Source: JBDTMT01 sp033764095 (GTDB lineage: Bacteria; Desulfobacterota; Binatia; HRBIN30; CADEER01). From it: DNA of 25,352 bases. The position numbers were made by a program, and so were the translations under genes. Positions 1-6,700 of the stretch are shown here, piece by piece (position 1 is the first letter of the stretch; every line of letters starts with the position of its first letter). The stretch lies in the NCBI GenBank assembly GCA_033764095.1, contig JANRJF010000356.1:1-25352 (forward strand), written 5' to 3'. A model generated the notes under the pieces. The model ran no database searches, was not told the DNA's origin, and worked only from the letters and a program-made list of their open reading frames with translations.

Positions 1-492
1 GACCGCGTAGCCGATCTGGCGGCGCAGCCGCACCGCCGAACCGGCCATCGGGAAGAGGCCGCGCTGCACTTCGGTGACGCCGAACACGGCGCTCTCGCCG
101 GCGACGCGGATGTCGGTGCCCTGCAGGATCTCGGTGCCGCCGGCGCGCGCAAAGCCCTCGGCGGCGAGGATGATCGGCTTGCCCGGCCGGTAGGTCTTCA
201 GCCAGGCGCCGTAGATGATCGGCATGTCGCTGAACACGCGCTCCATCCATTCGTTGTCGGCCTTGCCGGTGCTGAGCTTGCCGATCTCGGACAGGTCCAT
301 GCCGGCGCAGAAGGTGGTGCCCTTGCCGGTCAGGATGGCGACGCGCAGCTCGTCGTCCTCGTCGAGCTGATGCCAGGCGTCGTAGAGGCGGCACATCACC
401 TCGCAGTTGACGGCGTTGCGCTTGTCGGGACGGTTGAGGGTGACGGTGAGGACGTGTCCGTCCTTCTCGACGATGACGGCGGGCTCGGCCAT
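1..492 (-). CDS. Enoyl-CoA hydratase/isomerase (crotonase family), 3' end cut by window
   Basis: The 164 visible N-terminal residues belong to the crotonase fold, which hydrates or isomerises 2-enoyl-CoA thioesters in beta-oxidation-like pathways in the cytoplasm. The family pattern is clear. An LNRPDKRNA segment lies near residues 19-27. The first oxyanion-hole loop is FCAGMDLSE at 61-69, and the second is GFARAGGTEI at 113-122. An acidic residue, E141 in FGVTEVQRGLFP, sits where crotonase keeps its first catalytic glutamate. The second catalytic position falls past the window edge, so hydratase cannot be told from isomerase or a non-catalytic member. The ATG at 492 has a good Shine-Dalgarno (ACAGGAGA) about 8 bases upstream. 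It lies 125 bp downstream of the TetR gene on the same strand and may be co-transcribed with it. The family call is secure; the substrate is unknown. Confidence 0.92.
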   Translation of the reverse strand, partial: MAEPAVIVEKDGHVLTVTLNRPDKRNAVNCEVMCRLYDAWHQLDEDDELRVAILTGKGTTFCAGMDLSEIGKLSTGKADNEWMERVFSDMPIIYGAWLKTYRPGKPIILAAEGFARAGGTEILQGTDIRVAGESAVFGVTEVQRGLFPMAGSAVRLRRQIGYAV

Positions 493-554
493 GCGATGTC
501 TCCTGTCAGAATGGATGAAGGGGAAGTCCGCAGATTAGACCTGAAGCGGCGAAA

Positions 555-586
555 GAATTCACCACACAGACACAGAGTGCACAGAG
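555..586. repeat. Short interspersed CACAGAGACACAGAG-type repeat
   Basis: In the spacer between the TetR gene and the crotonase gene lies an A-rich, GC-poor segment reading TTCACCACACAGACACAGAG followed by TGCACAGAG. It stands out against the roughly 70% GC surroundings. It resembles a short non-coding repeat (TTCACCACAGAGACACAGAG...) that I recall as abundant in several environmental bacterial genomes. Only one copy is in the window, so the repeat identity rests on recollection. Confidence 0.45.
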
Positions 587-617
587 CGGACCGGCGCTCG
601 TGGGACCAGCGCCTGGG

Positions 618-1274
618 TCAGCGGGCGCTGCGACGCCTGGCCGGCGAGAGCCCCTGGCGGGCGCGCAACGCGTCGGCCAGGAAACGCGCCATCGCGGTGG
701 CGCGGGCGCGGAACGGGTACGCCTCGATCCCCAGCCAGTTGAGCATCAGCGTGATGAAGGTGCCGACGACGACCTCGCTCAGCACCGGCAGCGGATACGC
801 GGTGGTGGTGTCGCCGGCGCGCACCCCGTCGCGCAGCAGCGCGCCGAAGGCCTCGTGCAGGCGGCGGCTCGGCTCGACGTCGGGCGGCGTGTCGTGCACC
901 ACGCGCACCACTTCCATCACGAAGCTGCGCTGCATCGGGCCGCCGCGCTCGACCTCGCCGGCGACCAGCGCGAAGAAGCGCTCGAGCTGCTGCGCCGTCG
1001 TGCCGCCGTCGTGCCGCGCCGCCGCCAGCAGCCCGAGCAGCGTGTCCATCAGGTTCTCGGCGATCTCGCGCATGAGATGCTGCCGGGTCGGGAAGTGGTT
1101 GAAGAAGGTCTTCTGCGCGATGTCGGCCGCCGCGCAGATCTCGTCGACGGTGACCGACGCGCTGCCGCGCGCCGCGAACAGCGCGGCCGCCGCCGCGACG
1201 ATGCGCTCATGCACCTCGCGGACGCGGCGCTCGCGCCGCGACGGGTCGCCGACGCGCGAGGCGGACGATGCCAT
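618..1274 (-). CDS. TetR/AcrR family transcriptional regulator
   Basis: This 218-aa protein has the usual TetR length and layout. The N-terminal DNA-binding domain covers about residues 18-65, with ERIVAAAAALFAARG followed by VTVDEICAAADIAQKTFFNHF, a typical helix-turn-helix with the aromatic FFNHF end. A helical ligand-binding and dimerisation domain follows to the C-terminus. The start at 1274 was chosen because the longer frame upstream has no family similarity and crosses the divergent promoter. A promoter (-35 TTGACT, 17-bp spacer, -10 TGTAAG) places the predicted transcript start almost on this ATG, so the mRNA may be leaderless. The gene diverges from the amidohydrolase-SDR-P450 genes and overlaps their promoter, which suggests it represses both itself and that operon. 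A CoA-ester or lipid-like ligand is plausible given the neighbours, but this is inference. Confidence 0.93.
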   Translation of the reverse strand: MASSASRVGDPSRRERRVREVHERIVAAAAALFAARGSASVTVDEICAAADIAQKTFFNHFPTRQHLMREIAENLMDTLLGLLAAARHDGGTTAQQLERFFALVAGEVERGGPMQRSFVMEVVRVVHDTPPDVEPSRRLHEAFGALLRDGVRAGDTTTAYPLPVLSEVVVGTFITLMLNWLGIEAYPFRARATAMARFLADALRARQGLSPARRRSAR

Positions 1275-1280
1275 GGGCTG

Positions 1281-1309
1281 CTTACAGCGAACTTGACGAA
1301 TACAGTCAA
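1281..1309 (-). promoter_or_regulatory. Leftward promoter of the TetR gene
   Basis: Read on the minus strand, TTGACT (1309-1304) is followed after exactly 17 bases by TGTAAG (1286-1281). This is a good sigma70-type -35 and a 4/6 -10. Transcription would begin near 1274-1275, at the TetR start codon. The -35 overlaps the palindrome at 1301-1314, as expected for autoregulation. Confidence 0.55.
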
Positions 1310-1321
1310 CTGTACTGTACT
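1293..1321 (+). promoter_or_regulatory. Rightward promoter of the catabolic operon
   Basis: TTGACG (1293-1298) is followed after 17 bases by TGTACT (1316-1321), a near-consensus -35 with a 4/6 -10. The start would be near 1328, upstream of a possible 43-aa ORF and the amidohydrolase. The whole spacer is occupied by the palindrome at 1301-1314, so a bound repressor would block polymerase. Confidence 0.55.
1301..1314. promoter_or_regulatory. Palindromic operator, likely bound by the adjacent TetR
   Basis: TACAGT and ACTGTA are perfect inverted 6-bp arms around a CA centre. The site lies inside the spacer of the rightward promoter and over the -35 of the leftward TetR promoter. Overlapping CTGTACTGTACTG direct repeats continue to 1322 and may extend the site. 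TetR-family regulators usually bind such palindromes next to their own gene, so the assignment is likely but inferred. Confidence 0.6.
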
Positions 1322-1363
1322 GCCTGCGCCTGCCGCCCGTCCCGCAGGGGAGGAACGCGAACG

Positions 1364-1495
1364 ATGAAGTTCGAACTGCCCGACGCAATCGAAGTGGCGT
1401 GCCCCTGGACGGCCTGGCGGCAGCTCCCGCCCGGCCGCGGCTCGACTCGCCGTGCCACGCGGCGGGCCGAGCGCGTCGACGCGGAGGACGCATGA
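1364..1495 (+). CDS. Possible 43-aa leader peptide ORF
   Basis: This is a short reading frame starting MKFELPDAIEV with a purine-rich ribosome site (AGGGGAGGAA, 1346-1355) 8-10 bases ahead of the ATG. Its TGA overlaps the ATG of the amidohydrolase as ATGA, a classic translational-coupling arrangement. It is the first ORF after the predicted rightward transcription start. The second half is Arg-rich (RGSTRRATRRAERVD) and could be low-information sequence in a GC-rich genome. I do not recognise a family. It may be a real small protein, a coupling leader, or chance. Confidence 0.35.
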   Translation: MKFELPDAIEVACPWTAWRQLPPGRGSTRRATRRAERVDAEDA

Positions 1496-2649
1496 ACGCC
1501 GCCGGCCCGGACAGGGTGATCACGGTCGACGCCGACGGCCACGTGCTGGAGCCGCGCGACGTCTGGCAGCGCTATCTCGAACCGCCGTTCCGCGATCGCG
1601 CCATCCGCCTCGCGCGCAGCGCCGACGGCGTCGAGGAGCTGCTGGTCGACGGCCACTCGCACGCGGCGCTGCGCGGCCGGCTCGGCGCGCTGGGCGGCAT
1701 CGGCATGGACTCGCAGGACCTGATGACCGTCGGGCAGCGCAGCTACGAGGACGGCTGCCCGAAGGGCGGCTGGGATCCGCACAGCCGCCTGCAGGTGATG
1801 GACGACGAGCAGATCGACGTCGTGCTGCTCTATCCGACCATCGGCATCGCCTGGGAGGGACTGGTCACCGACCCGCAGCTCGCCACCGCCTACTGTCGCG
1901 CCTACAACCGCTGGCTGGTCGACTTCTGCAGCGCCGACCGCCGCCGCCTGGTGCCGATCGCGCACATCTCGCTGCTCGATCCCGAGGGCGCAGTGCGCGA
2001 GGTGGAACGGGCGCGGCGCGACGGCTGCGCCGGCGTCTATCTCTCGCCCGATCCGCCGTCGCGCGGCGGCATGCAGTTCGACGACCCGAAGCTGGCGCGC
2101 TTCTGGAGCACGGTGCAGGACCTCGAGATGCCGGTCGCCTTCCACGTCGTCGCGCGCAGCCAGTACACGCTGTCCGACTGGTACAGCCCCAGCGACGGCC
2201 CGATCGGCGGCGTCGTGTTCGGCTTCGCCTTCCTGGCGCTCGACGTCATGGCCGCCTTCACCTCGATGATGACGCGCGGCCTGTTCGAAACCTACCCGCG
2301 CCTGCGCCTGGCGGTGCTCGAGGCCGGCTCGAACTGGATCACCGCCTGGCTCGATCGGCTCGACCACAAGTCGGAGATCATGCGGCCGTTCTCGCCGCTG
2401 TCGCTGCTGCCGTCCGAGTACTTCAAGCGCCAGTGCGTGATCAGCGCCGAGCCCGACGAGTCGCTCACCGCCGCGATCGTCGAGCACCTGGGTGCCGACT
2501 ACGTCATCTGGGCGTCGGACTACCCGCACCTCGACGCGTCGTTCCAGGTCGTCGCCACGCTGCGCGAGCGCCTGGCGCGCCTGCCACAGGACGCGCAGCG
2601 CAAGGTGCTCGGCGCCAACGCCCTGCGCTTCTACGGCCTGACGGCGTAG
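1492..2649 (+). CDS. Amidohydrolase (amidohydrolase_2 / ACMSD-like metal-dependent hydrolase)
   Basis: This is a 385-aa TIM-barrel amidohydrolase of the PF04909 type, a family of metal-dependent hydrolases and decarboxylases acting on cyclic or aromatic acids. The N-terminal strand carries DADGHVLEP (residues 13-21), the variant metal site DxDxH seen in many members. Other likely ligands or active-site residues are H218 in AFHVV and the C-terminal SDYPH motif (342-346), where D343 would be the catalytic aspartate. Length is normal for the subfamily. The ATG at 1492 was chosen for its GGAGG site at 1483-1487 and the ATGA overlap with the preceding small ORF; the frame upstream is Arg/Pro-rich and unlike the family. 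It is followed after 18 bp by the PF10118-like gene and appears to be the first enzyme of the operon. The substrate is unknown. Confidence 0.9.
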   Translation: MNAAGPDRVITVDADGHVLEPRDVWQRYLEPPFRDRAIRLARSADGVEELLVDGHSHAALRGRLGALGGIGMDSQDLMTVGQRSYEDGCPKGGWDPHSRLQVMDDEQIDVVLLYPTIGIAWEGLVTDPQLATAYCRAYNRWLVDFCSADRRRLVPIAHISLLDPEGAVREVERARRDGCAGVYLSPDPPSRGGMQFDDPKLARFWSTVQDLEMPVAFHVVARSQYTLSDWYSPSDGPIGGVVFGFAFLALDVMAAFTSMMTRGLFETYPRLRLAVLEAGSNWITAWLDRLDHKSEIMRPFSPLSLLPSEYFKRQCVISAEPDESLTAAIVEHLGADYVIWASDYPHLDASFQVVATLRERLARLPQDAQRKVLGANALRFYGLTA

Positions 2650-2667
2650 CCACCGAGCCCGCGCAGC

Positions 2668-3804
2668 ATGCGCCAGCCGCCTGCGGCCGCGTTGCCCCAC
2701 CTGCCGGTGCGCCACCTGGCGTTCCGGTTCGGCGACGACACCCCGTTTCAATGGAACCCGGCCAACCCGTTCTTCGGCTTCGCGATGAACTGCCTGAGCT
2801 TCGTCGCGCCGCCGTTCGAGCGCTACATCGTCGGCGGGCTGCGCCTGGCGATGGCGCGCATCGGCGATCCGGCGCTGCGGGCGGCGGCCGACGCGTTCCT
2901 GCGCCAGGAGGCGCAGCACGCGCGCGCACATCGGCTGCACGTCGCCGCGCTCACCCGCCAGTATCCCGGGCTGGCCGAGGTCAGCGCCGAGATCGAGCGC
3001 CGCTTCGACGTCCTGTTGGAGACCGAGCCGCTGGAGTTCCACCTCGCCTACGCCGCCGACATCGAGGCCACCTTCACGCCGCTGTTCAACGTCTGGCTGC
3101 GCCACCGCGACACGCTCTTCGACAACGGCGACCGGCGCGTCGCCTCGCTGTTCCTCTGGCACCTGGTCGAGGAGATCGAGCACCGCAGCGCGGCGTACGT
3201 CATCTACAACGCCGTCGTGGCCGACCGCTGGTATCGGCTGAAGGTGATGCCGCGCGTCTTCGCCCACATGCTGGGCTGCAGCTCCACCATCTTCCGCGGC
3301 TTCGACCGGCACGTGCCATTCGAGGCGCGCCGCGCACCGGCCGGCGAGCTCGCCCTCGGCCCCGCCGAGCTCGGCGCGAAGCTCAGGCGACTCTGGCCCT
3401 TCGGGCCCGGCGCGGCGCGACCGACCTACCCGGACCAGCTCGCCGGCGTGCCGAGAACGGAGCTGCTGCGCATGCTCTACCGCCTGGTGCGGTCGCAGCA
3501 CCCGCGCCACTCGCCGGCCGACGAGCCGATCCCGCCCTTTGCCGACGAATGGCTCGCCGCGCACGCCCGCGGCCGCGACGTCGTGAACTGGTACGCGGAG
3601 GGGCTTTGCCCAAGAATTCAGTTCGGACCCCCATCCTCACCTTCCCCCGCTGACGCGGGGGAAGGAACCGAACCAACACGCTTTGTCGCAGATGGCCGGC
3701 ATGGATCCGATTCCTTCTCCCGCACCGCGGGGGAATGCCAGGATGGGGGTCCGAAGTGGCTTGTTGGGCAAAGCCACGCGCAGGATGACCGTGCCGCGCA
3801 CTGA
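2668..3804 (+). CDS. PF10118-type predicted metal-dependent hydrolase with a repeat-derived C-terminal tail
   Basis: The 378-aa product belongs to the helical, ferritin-like group annotated as predicted metal-dependent hydrolase (COG3687/PF10118). Candidate di-metal ligands occur in order: E51 in PFERY, E81 and H84 in RQEAQHARAH, E133 in DIEATFTP, and E168/E169 with H172 in WHLVEEIEHRS. The biochemical reaction is not established for the family; a di-iron oxygenase-like role is possible. The native fold seems to end near residue 311 (VVNWYAE). The next 61 codons (GLCPRIQFGPPSSPSP onward) are read through a miniature inverted-repeat element and its target duplication, after which the frame resumes as DDRAAH and stops. 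The stop overlaps the next gene by 20 bp. The gene sits between the amidohydrolase and the SDR in one operon. No clear Shine-Dalgarno precedes the ATG, so coupling to the upstream stop is likely. Confidence 0.85.
   Translation: MRQPPAAALPHLPVRHLAFRFGDDTPFQWNPANPFFGFAMNCLSFVAPPFERYIVGGLRLAMARIGDPALRAAADAFLRQEAQHARAHRLHVAALTRQYPGLAEVSAEIERRFDVLLETEPLEFHLAYAADIEATFTPLFNVWLRHRDTLFDNGDRRVASLFLWHLVEEIEHRSAAYVIYNAVVADRWYRLKVMPRVFAHMLGCSSTIFRGFDRHVPFEARRAPAGELALGPAELGAKLRRLWPFGPGAARPTYPDQLAGVPRTELLRMLYRLVRSQHPRHSPADEPIPPFADEWLAAHARGRDVVNWYAEGLCPRIQFGPPSSPSPADAGEGTEPTRFVADGRHGSDSFSRTAGECQDGGPKWLVGQSHAQDDRAAH
3593..3601. repeat. Left copy of the putative 9-bp target-site duplication
   Basis: ACGCGGAGG directly abuts the left terminal repeat of the miniature element. 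The right copy, ACGCGCAGG at 3776-3784, differs by one base. Removing the element plus one copy (183 bp) restores a continuous reading frame ending Y-A-E-D-D-R-A-A-H-stop. Confidence 0.65.
3602..3775. mobile_element. 174-bp MITE-like element (copy A) with terminal inverted repeats
   Basis: The ends are perfect 12-bp inverted repeats: GGCTTTGCCCAA at 3602-3613 and its complement at 3764-3775. After an 8-bp unmatched step on each side, a second perfect inverted pair of 16 bp follows (3622-3637 and 3740-3755, core GGACCCCCATCC). Inside is a 10-bp stem with a 4-bp loop (3641-3664, CTTCCCCCGC/GCGGGGGAAG). ACGCGGAGG (3593-3601) and ACGCGCAGG (3776-3784) flank the element directly and differ at one base, which looks like a 9-bp target-site duplication. 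There is no transposase, so it would move in trans. It lies in the coding tail of the PF10118-like gene and ends just before the SDR start codon. A relative is at 12526-12635. Confidence 0.85.
3776..3784. repeat. Right copy of the putative 9-bp target-site duplication
   Basis: ACGCGCAGG directly follows the right terminal repeat and directly precedes the SDR ATG at 3785. It matches the left copy at 8 of 9 bases. The G-to-C difference weakens what was a GGAGG next to the SDR start, so the insertion may have changed SDR translation. Confidence 0.6.
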
Positions 3805-4615
3805 TCTCACCGGCCTCGCGTGCGTCATCACCGGCGGCGCCAGCGGCATCGGCCGCGCCCTGGCGCAGCGCTTCGCGGCAGCGGGCATGCGCGTCGCGAT
3901 CGGCGACATCGAGCGCGCCGCGCTGGAGGCGACGGTTGCGGCGCTCGGCGGCGACGGCGATCGGGTGCTCGGTGTGCACAGCGACGTGCGGTCGATCGAC
4001 GACGTGTGCCAGCTGCGCGACGCGGCCGTGCAGCGCTTCGGCGCGCCGTACCTCGTCTGCCTCAACGCCGGCGTTGCGCCGTGCGGCCCGATGGTCGGCA
4101 CCACGCTGGAGGTCTGGAACTGGGTGCTCGACGTCAATCTGCGCGGCGTGATTCACGGCGTCCACGCCTTCGCCCCGCTGCTCGCCGAGCAGCGCGCCGG
4201 CCATATCGTCTGCACCGCCAGCGCCGCCGGCGTCACCGACACGCCGACCGTCGGCCCGTACGGCGCCACCAAGCACGCCGTGGTCGGGCTCGCCGCCGCG
4301 CTGCGCGCCGAGCTGGAACCGAGCGGCGTCGGCGTCTCGGTGCTCTGCCCGGGCATGATCGACACGCGCATCTTCGAGAGCGAGCGCAACCGCCCCGCCG
4401 GCATGGCCGACCCCGCGCGCGACAACCCGTACTCGGCACAGTACCGCGCACTGCTCGCCACCAGCGGCGTGCCGCCCGCGCTGGTCGCCGAGGTGGTGCA
4501 CCGGGCGGTGCTCGACAACCAGTTCTTCGTCTTCCCGACCGCCGACTTCGACGCGATGATCGAGACCCGCATCGCCGCGATCCGCCAGGGGCTCGCCTGG
4601 CGCGACCGACGATGA
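3785..4615 (+). CDS. Short-chain dehydrogenase/reductase (SDR)
   Basis: This is a 276-aa classical SDR, an NAD(P)-dependent Rossmann-fold oxidoreductase for alcohol/ketone pairs. The cofactor motif is TGGASGIG (16-23). NAG lies at 94-96, and the catalytic set is S146, Y159 and K163 (PYGATK). The acidic D41 after the second strand (IGDIE) suggests NAD preference. The start at 3785 gives the usual MTVPRTDLTGLACVITGG beginning. The frame is also open upstream through the miniature element, with in-frame ATGs at 3683, 3692, 3701 and 3743 that would add repeat-derived residues, so an extended product cannot be excluded. The Shine-Dalgarno is weak. The start lies within the tail of the upstream hydrolase gene, and the stop overlaps a possible P450 start. 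A role in oxidising or reducing an intermediate of the operon's pathway is inferred. Confidence 0.93.
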   Translation: MTVPRTDLTGLACVITGGASGIGRALAQRFAAAGMRVAIGDIERAALEATVAALGGDGDRVLGVHSDVRSIDDVCQLRDAAVQRFGAPYLVCLNAGVAPCGPMVGTTLEVWNWVLDVNLRGVIHGVHAFAPLLAEQRAGHIVCTASAAGVTDTPTVGPYGATKHAVVGLAAALRAELEPSGVGVSVLCPGMIDTRIFESERNRPAGMADPARDNPYSAQYRALLATSGVPPALVAEVVHRAVLDNQFFVFPTADFDAMIETRIAAIRQGLAWRDRR

Positions 4616-4638
4616 GCCCCCCAGCCGATCGAGGCCGC

Positions 4639-5826
4639 ATGACCGACGACCAGCCACGCCCCGCCATCGCGCTCACCGACGGCGCGTTCTACGCCAACGA
4701 TCCGCACCCGCACTTCGACTGGATGCGGGCGCACGCGCCGCTCTACTGGGACGAGCCCGGGCAGGTGTGGGGCGTCACCACCTACGCCGACGTGCTCGCC
4801 ATCTCGAAGAATCCGCAGACGTTCTGCAGCAGCGGCGGCGTGCGTCCCGACCAGCCGCCGATGCCGAACATGGTCGACCTCGACGATCCGCTGCACCGGC
4901 AGCGGCGCGCGCTGGTCAGCCGCGGCTTCACCCCCCGTCGCGTGCAGGAGCGCGAAGTGCGGGTGCGCGAGATCTGCATCACGCTGCTCGAGCGCGCCCG
5001 CGCGCGCGGCCGCTTCGACTTCGTCACCGACGTCGCCGCCTGGCTGCCGCTGATCGTCATCGGCGACATGCTCGGCATCGACCCCGCCGACCACGCGCGC
5101 CTGCTGGAATGGTCCGAGGCGATGATCCTCGGCGCCGGCGCGACCACGCCGGAGGCCCTGCTGCGCGCCACGCAGGCGTTCGAGGACTACCTGACCTATC
5201 AGCGCGAGGTCATCGCCGACCGCCACGCGCACCCGCGCGAGGACCTGGTGAGCATCCTGGTGCACGCCGAGGTCGACGGCGCCCGCCTGAGCGACGACGA
5301 GCTGCTGATGGAGAGCCTGCTGATCCTCATCGGCGGCGACGAGACCACCCGCCACGTGCTGACCGGCGGCATGTACGAGCTGCTGCGCCATCCCGATCAG
5401 CTGCGGACCCTGGCGCGCGAGCCGGCGCGCATTCCGGTCGCGGTCGAGGAGATGCTGCGCTGGGTGAGCCCGGTGCAGAACATGGCGCGCACCGCGACGC
5501 GCGACGTCGATCTGCACGGCCAGCGCATCGCCGCCGGCCAGAAGCTGCTGCTGCTCTACCCGGCTGCCAACCGCGATCCCGCCGCGTTCGCCGACCCGCA
5601 GCGCTTCGACGCCGCGCGCACGCCGAACAACCATCTCGCCTTCGGCATCGGCGCGCACTTCTGTCTCGGCGCCAACCTGGCACGCCTGGAGCTGCGCGTC
5701 TTCTTCGAGGAACTGCTGCGCCGCATGCCGACGCTGGATCTGGCGAGCAGCGCGCCACCGCCGCGCCGCGCCTCCAACTTCATCTGCGGCATCGAGCATC
5801 TGCCGGTCGAGTGGCGCCCCGCCTGA
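4639..5826 (+). CDS. Cytochrome P450, CYP142/CYP125-like
   Basis: This is a 395-aa soluble bacterial P450. All signatures are present: the I-helix oxygen-activation motif LIGGDETTRH (about 230-239), the ExxR pair E271/R274, and the heme loop FGIGAHFCLGANLAR with proximal ligand C342. Several stretches (MVDLDDPLHRQRRALVSRGFTP, EEMLRWVSPVQNMARTATRD, and the FICGIEHLPV ending) recall mycobacterial CYP142, a steroid side-chain C26/27 hydroxylase. That comparison is from memory. It would need ferredoxin and a reductase from elsewhere; none is in the window. I prefer the ATG at 4639, which has GAGG just upstream. An alternative ATG at 4612 overlaps the SDR stop as ATGA and adds nine residues. It is the last gene of the rightward operon and is convergent with the sulfur operon 24 bp away. 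Confidence 0.93.
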   Translation: MTDDQPRPAIALTDGAFYANDPHPHFDWMRAHAPLYWDEPGQVWGVTTYADVLAISKNPQTFCSSGGVRPDQPPMPNMVDLDDPLHRQRRALVSRGFTPRRVQEREVRVREICITLLERARARGRFDFVTDVAAWLPLIVIGDMLGIDPADHARLLEWSEAMILGAGATTPEALLRATQAFEDYLTYQREVIADRHAHPREDLVSILVHAEVDGARLSDDELLMESLLILIGGDETTRHVLTGGMYELLRHPDQLRTLAREPARIPVAVEEMLRWVSPVQNMARTATRDVDLHGQRIAAGQKLLLLYPAANRDPAAFADPQRFDAARTPNNHLAFGIGAHFCLGANLARLELRVFFEELLRRMPTLDLASSAPPPRRASNFICGIEHLPVEWRPA

Positions 5827-5850
5827 GCGCCGCACCCGGCACGCACCGGC

Positions 5851-6654
5851 TCAGCCGAGTGCGCGAATCGCCTGAGTCGCGGTGTAGAGCGCCACCGCCA
5901 CCAGACCGGCGGCGAAGGCCTGCAGGCTGCGGGTCGGATTGAGCCGCGCGGCGAGCGCCCCGCCGAGCTGGACGCCGAGCACCGCCGCGATCGTGAACGG
6001 GACGGCGACGTGCCAGTCGACGTGGCCGCCGAGCCGCGCCAGCACGCCGAGGCCGCTGTTGATCGCGATCACCACCAACGAGGTGCCGATCGCCTCGGGC
6101 ATCGCCAGACCGAGCACCAGCGTCAGCGCCGGCACGATGATGAACCCGCCCCCGACGCCGAACAGCCCGGTGAGGAATCCCACCACGCTGCCGGCACCGA
6201 GCACTTCGAGGGCGCGACGCGCGTCGAGCGCCGGCCGCGCGCCGACCGCCGGCCGCACCGCCAGCTCGCGCGCCTCGCCGACGCGCGTGCAGGTCGGGCA
6301 TCCGGTGAGCATGCGCCAGGCGGCGACGACGATGAGCCCGCTGAAGGCGAGCAGCAGCAGGTGCGGGTCGAGCCGCCGGTTCAGCGCCGTCCCGGCCAGC
6401 GAGCCGCCGATGCCGGTGAGCCCGAAGACCACGCCGGTGGCGAGCCGCACGCGACCGGCGCGCCAGTGCGGATGGATGCCGGTGAGCGCCGAGGTCCCGA
6501 CCAACACCAGGCTGGTGAAGGTCGCGTCCTGAACCGACTGGCCGGCGGCATAGACCAGGGCGGGCACCGCCAGGATCGAGCCGCCGCTGCCCAGCGCGCC
6601 GAGCGACAGACCGATCAGCAGCCCGAACGGCGACGCCAGCAACCCACGCGTCAT
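5851..6654 (-). CDS. TauE/SafE (TSUP) family sulfite/sulfur-compound exporter
   Basis: This is a 267-aa polytopic membrane protein with two homologous halves, as usual for TSUP permeases: GLSLGALGSGGSILAVPAL near residues 15-33 and VVGFLTGLFGVGGGFIIVPAL in the second half. About seven to eight hydrophobic segments are visible. The family moves sulfite, sulfoacetate, thiosulfate or related anions. The loop between halves holds a C119-P-T-C122 pair, which could be redox active or chance. It is the last gene of the leftward sulfur operon, 46 bp after the persulfide dioxygenase-rhodanese gene, so sulfite export after persulfide oxidation is the natural inference. It is convergent with the P450 gene. 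Confidence 0.88.
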   Translation of the reverse strand: MTRGLLASPFGLLIGLSLGALGSGGSILAVPALVYAAGQSVQDATFTSLVLVGTSALTGIHPHWRAGRVRLATGVVFGLTGIGGSLAGTALNRRLDPHLLLLAFSGLIVVAAWRMLTGCPTCTRVGEARELAVRPAVGARPALDARRALEVLGAGSVVGFLTGLFGVGGGFIIVPALTLVLGLAMPEAIGTSLVVIAINSGLGVLARLGGHVDWHVAVPFTIAAVLGVQLGGALAARLNPTRSLQAFAAGLVAVALYTATQAIRALG

Positions 6655-6700
6655 CGGCGATGCTCCCGCCCAGACGGCTGCGGCGCGTGCGGCGAACGGC

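Noticed and set aside
1306..3564. 752-aa leftward open frame across the amidohydrolase and PF10118 genes
   Set aside because: It is Arg/Ala/Gly/His-rich low-information sequence opposite genes with clear family motifs, the usual antisense shadow in very high GC DNA.
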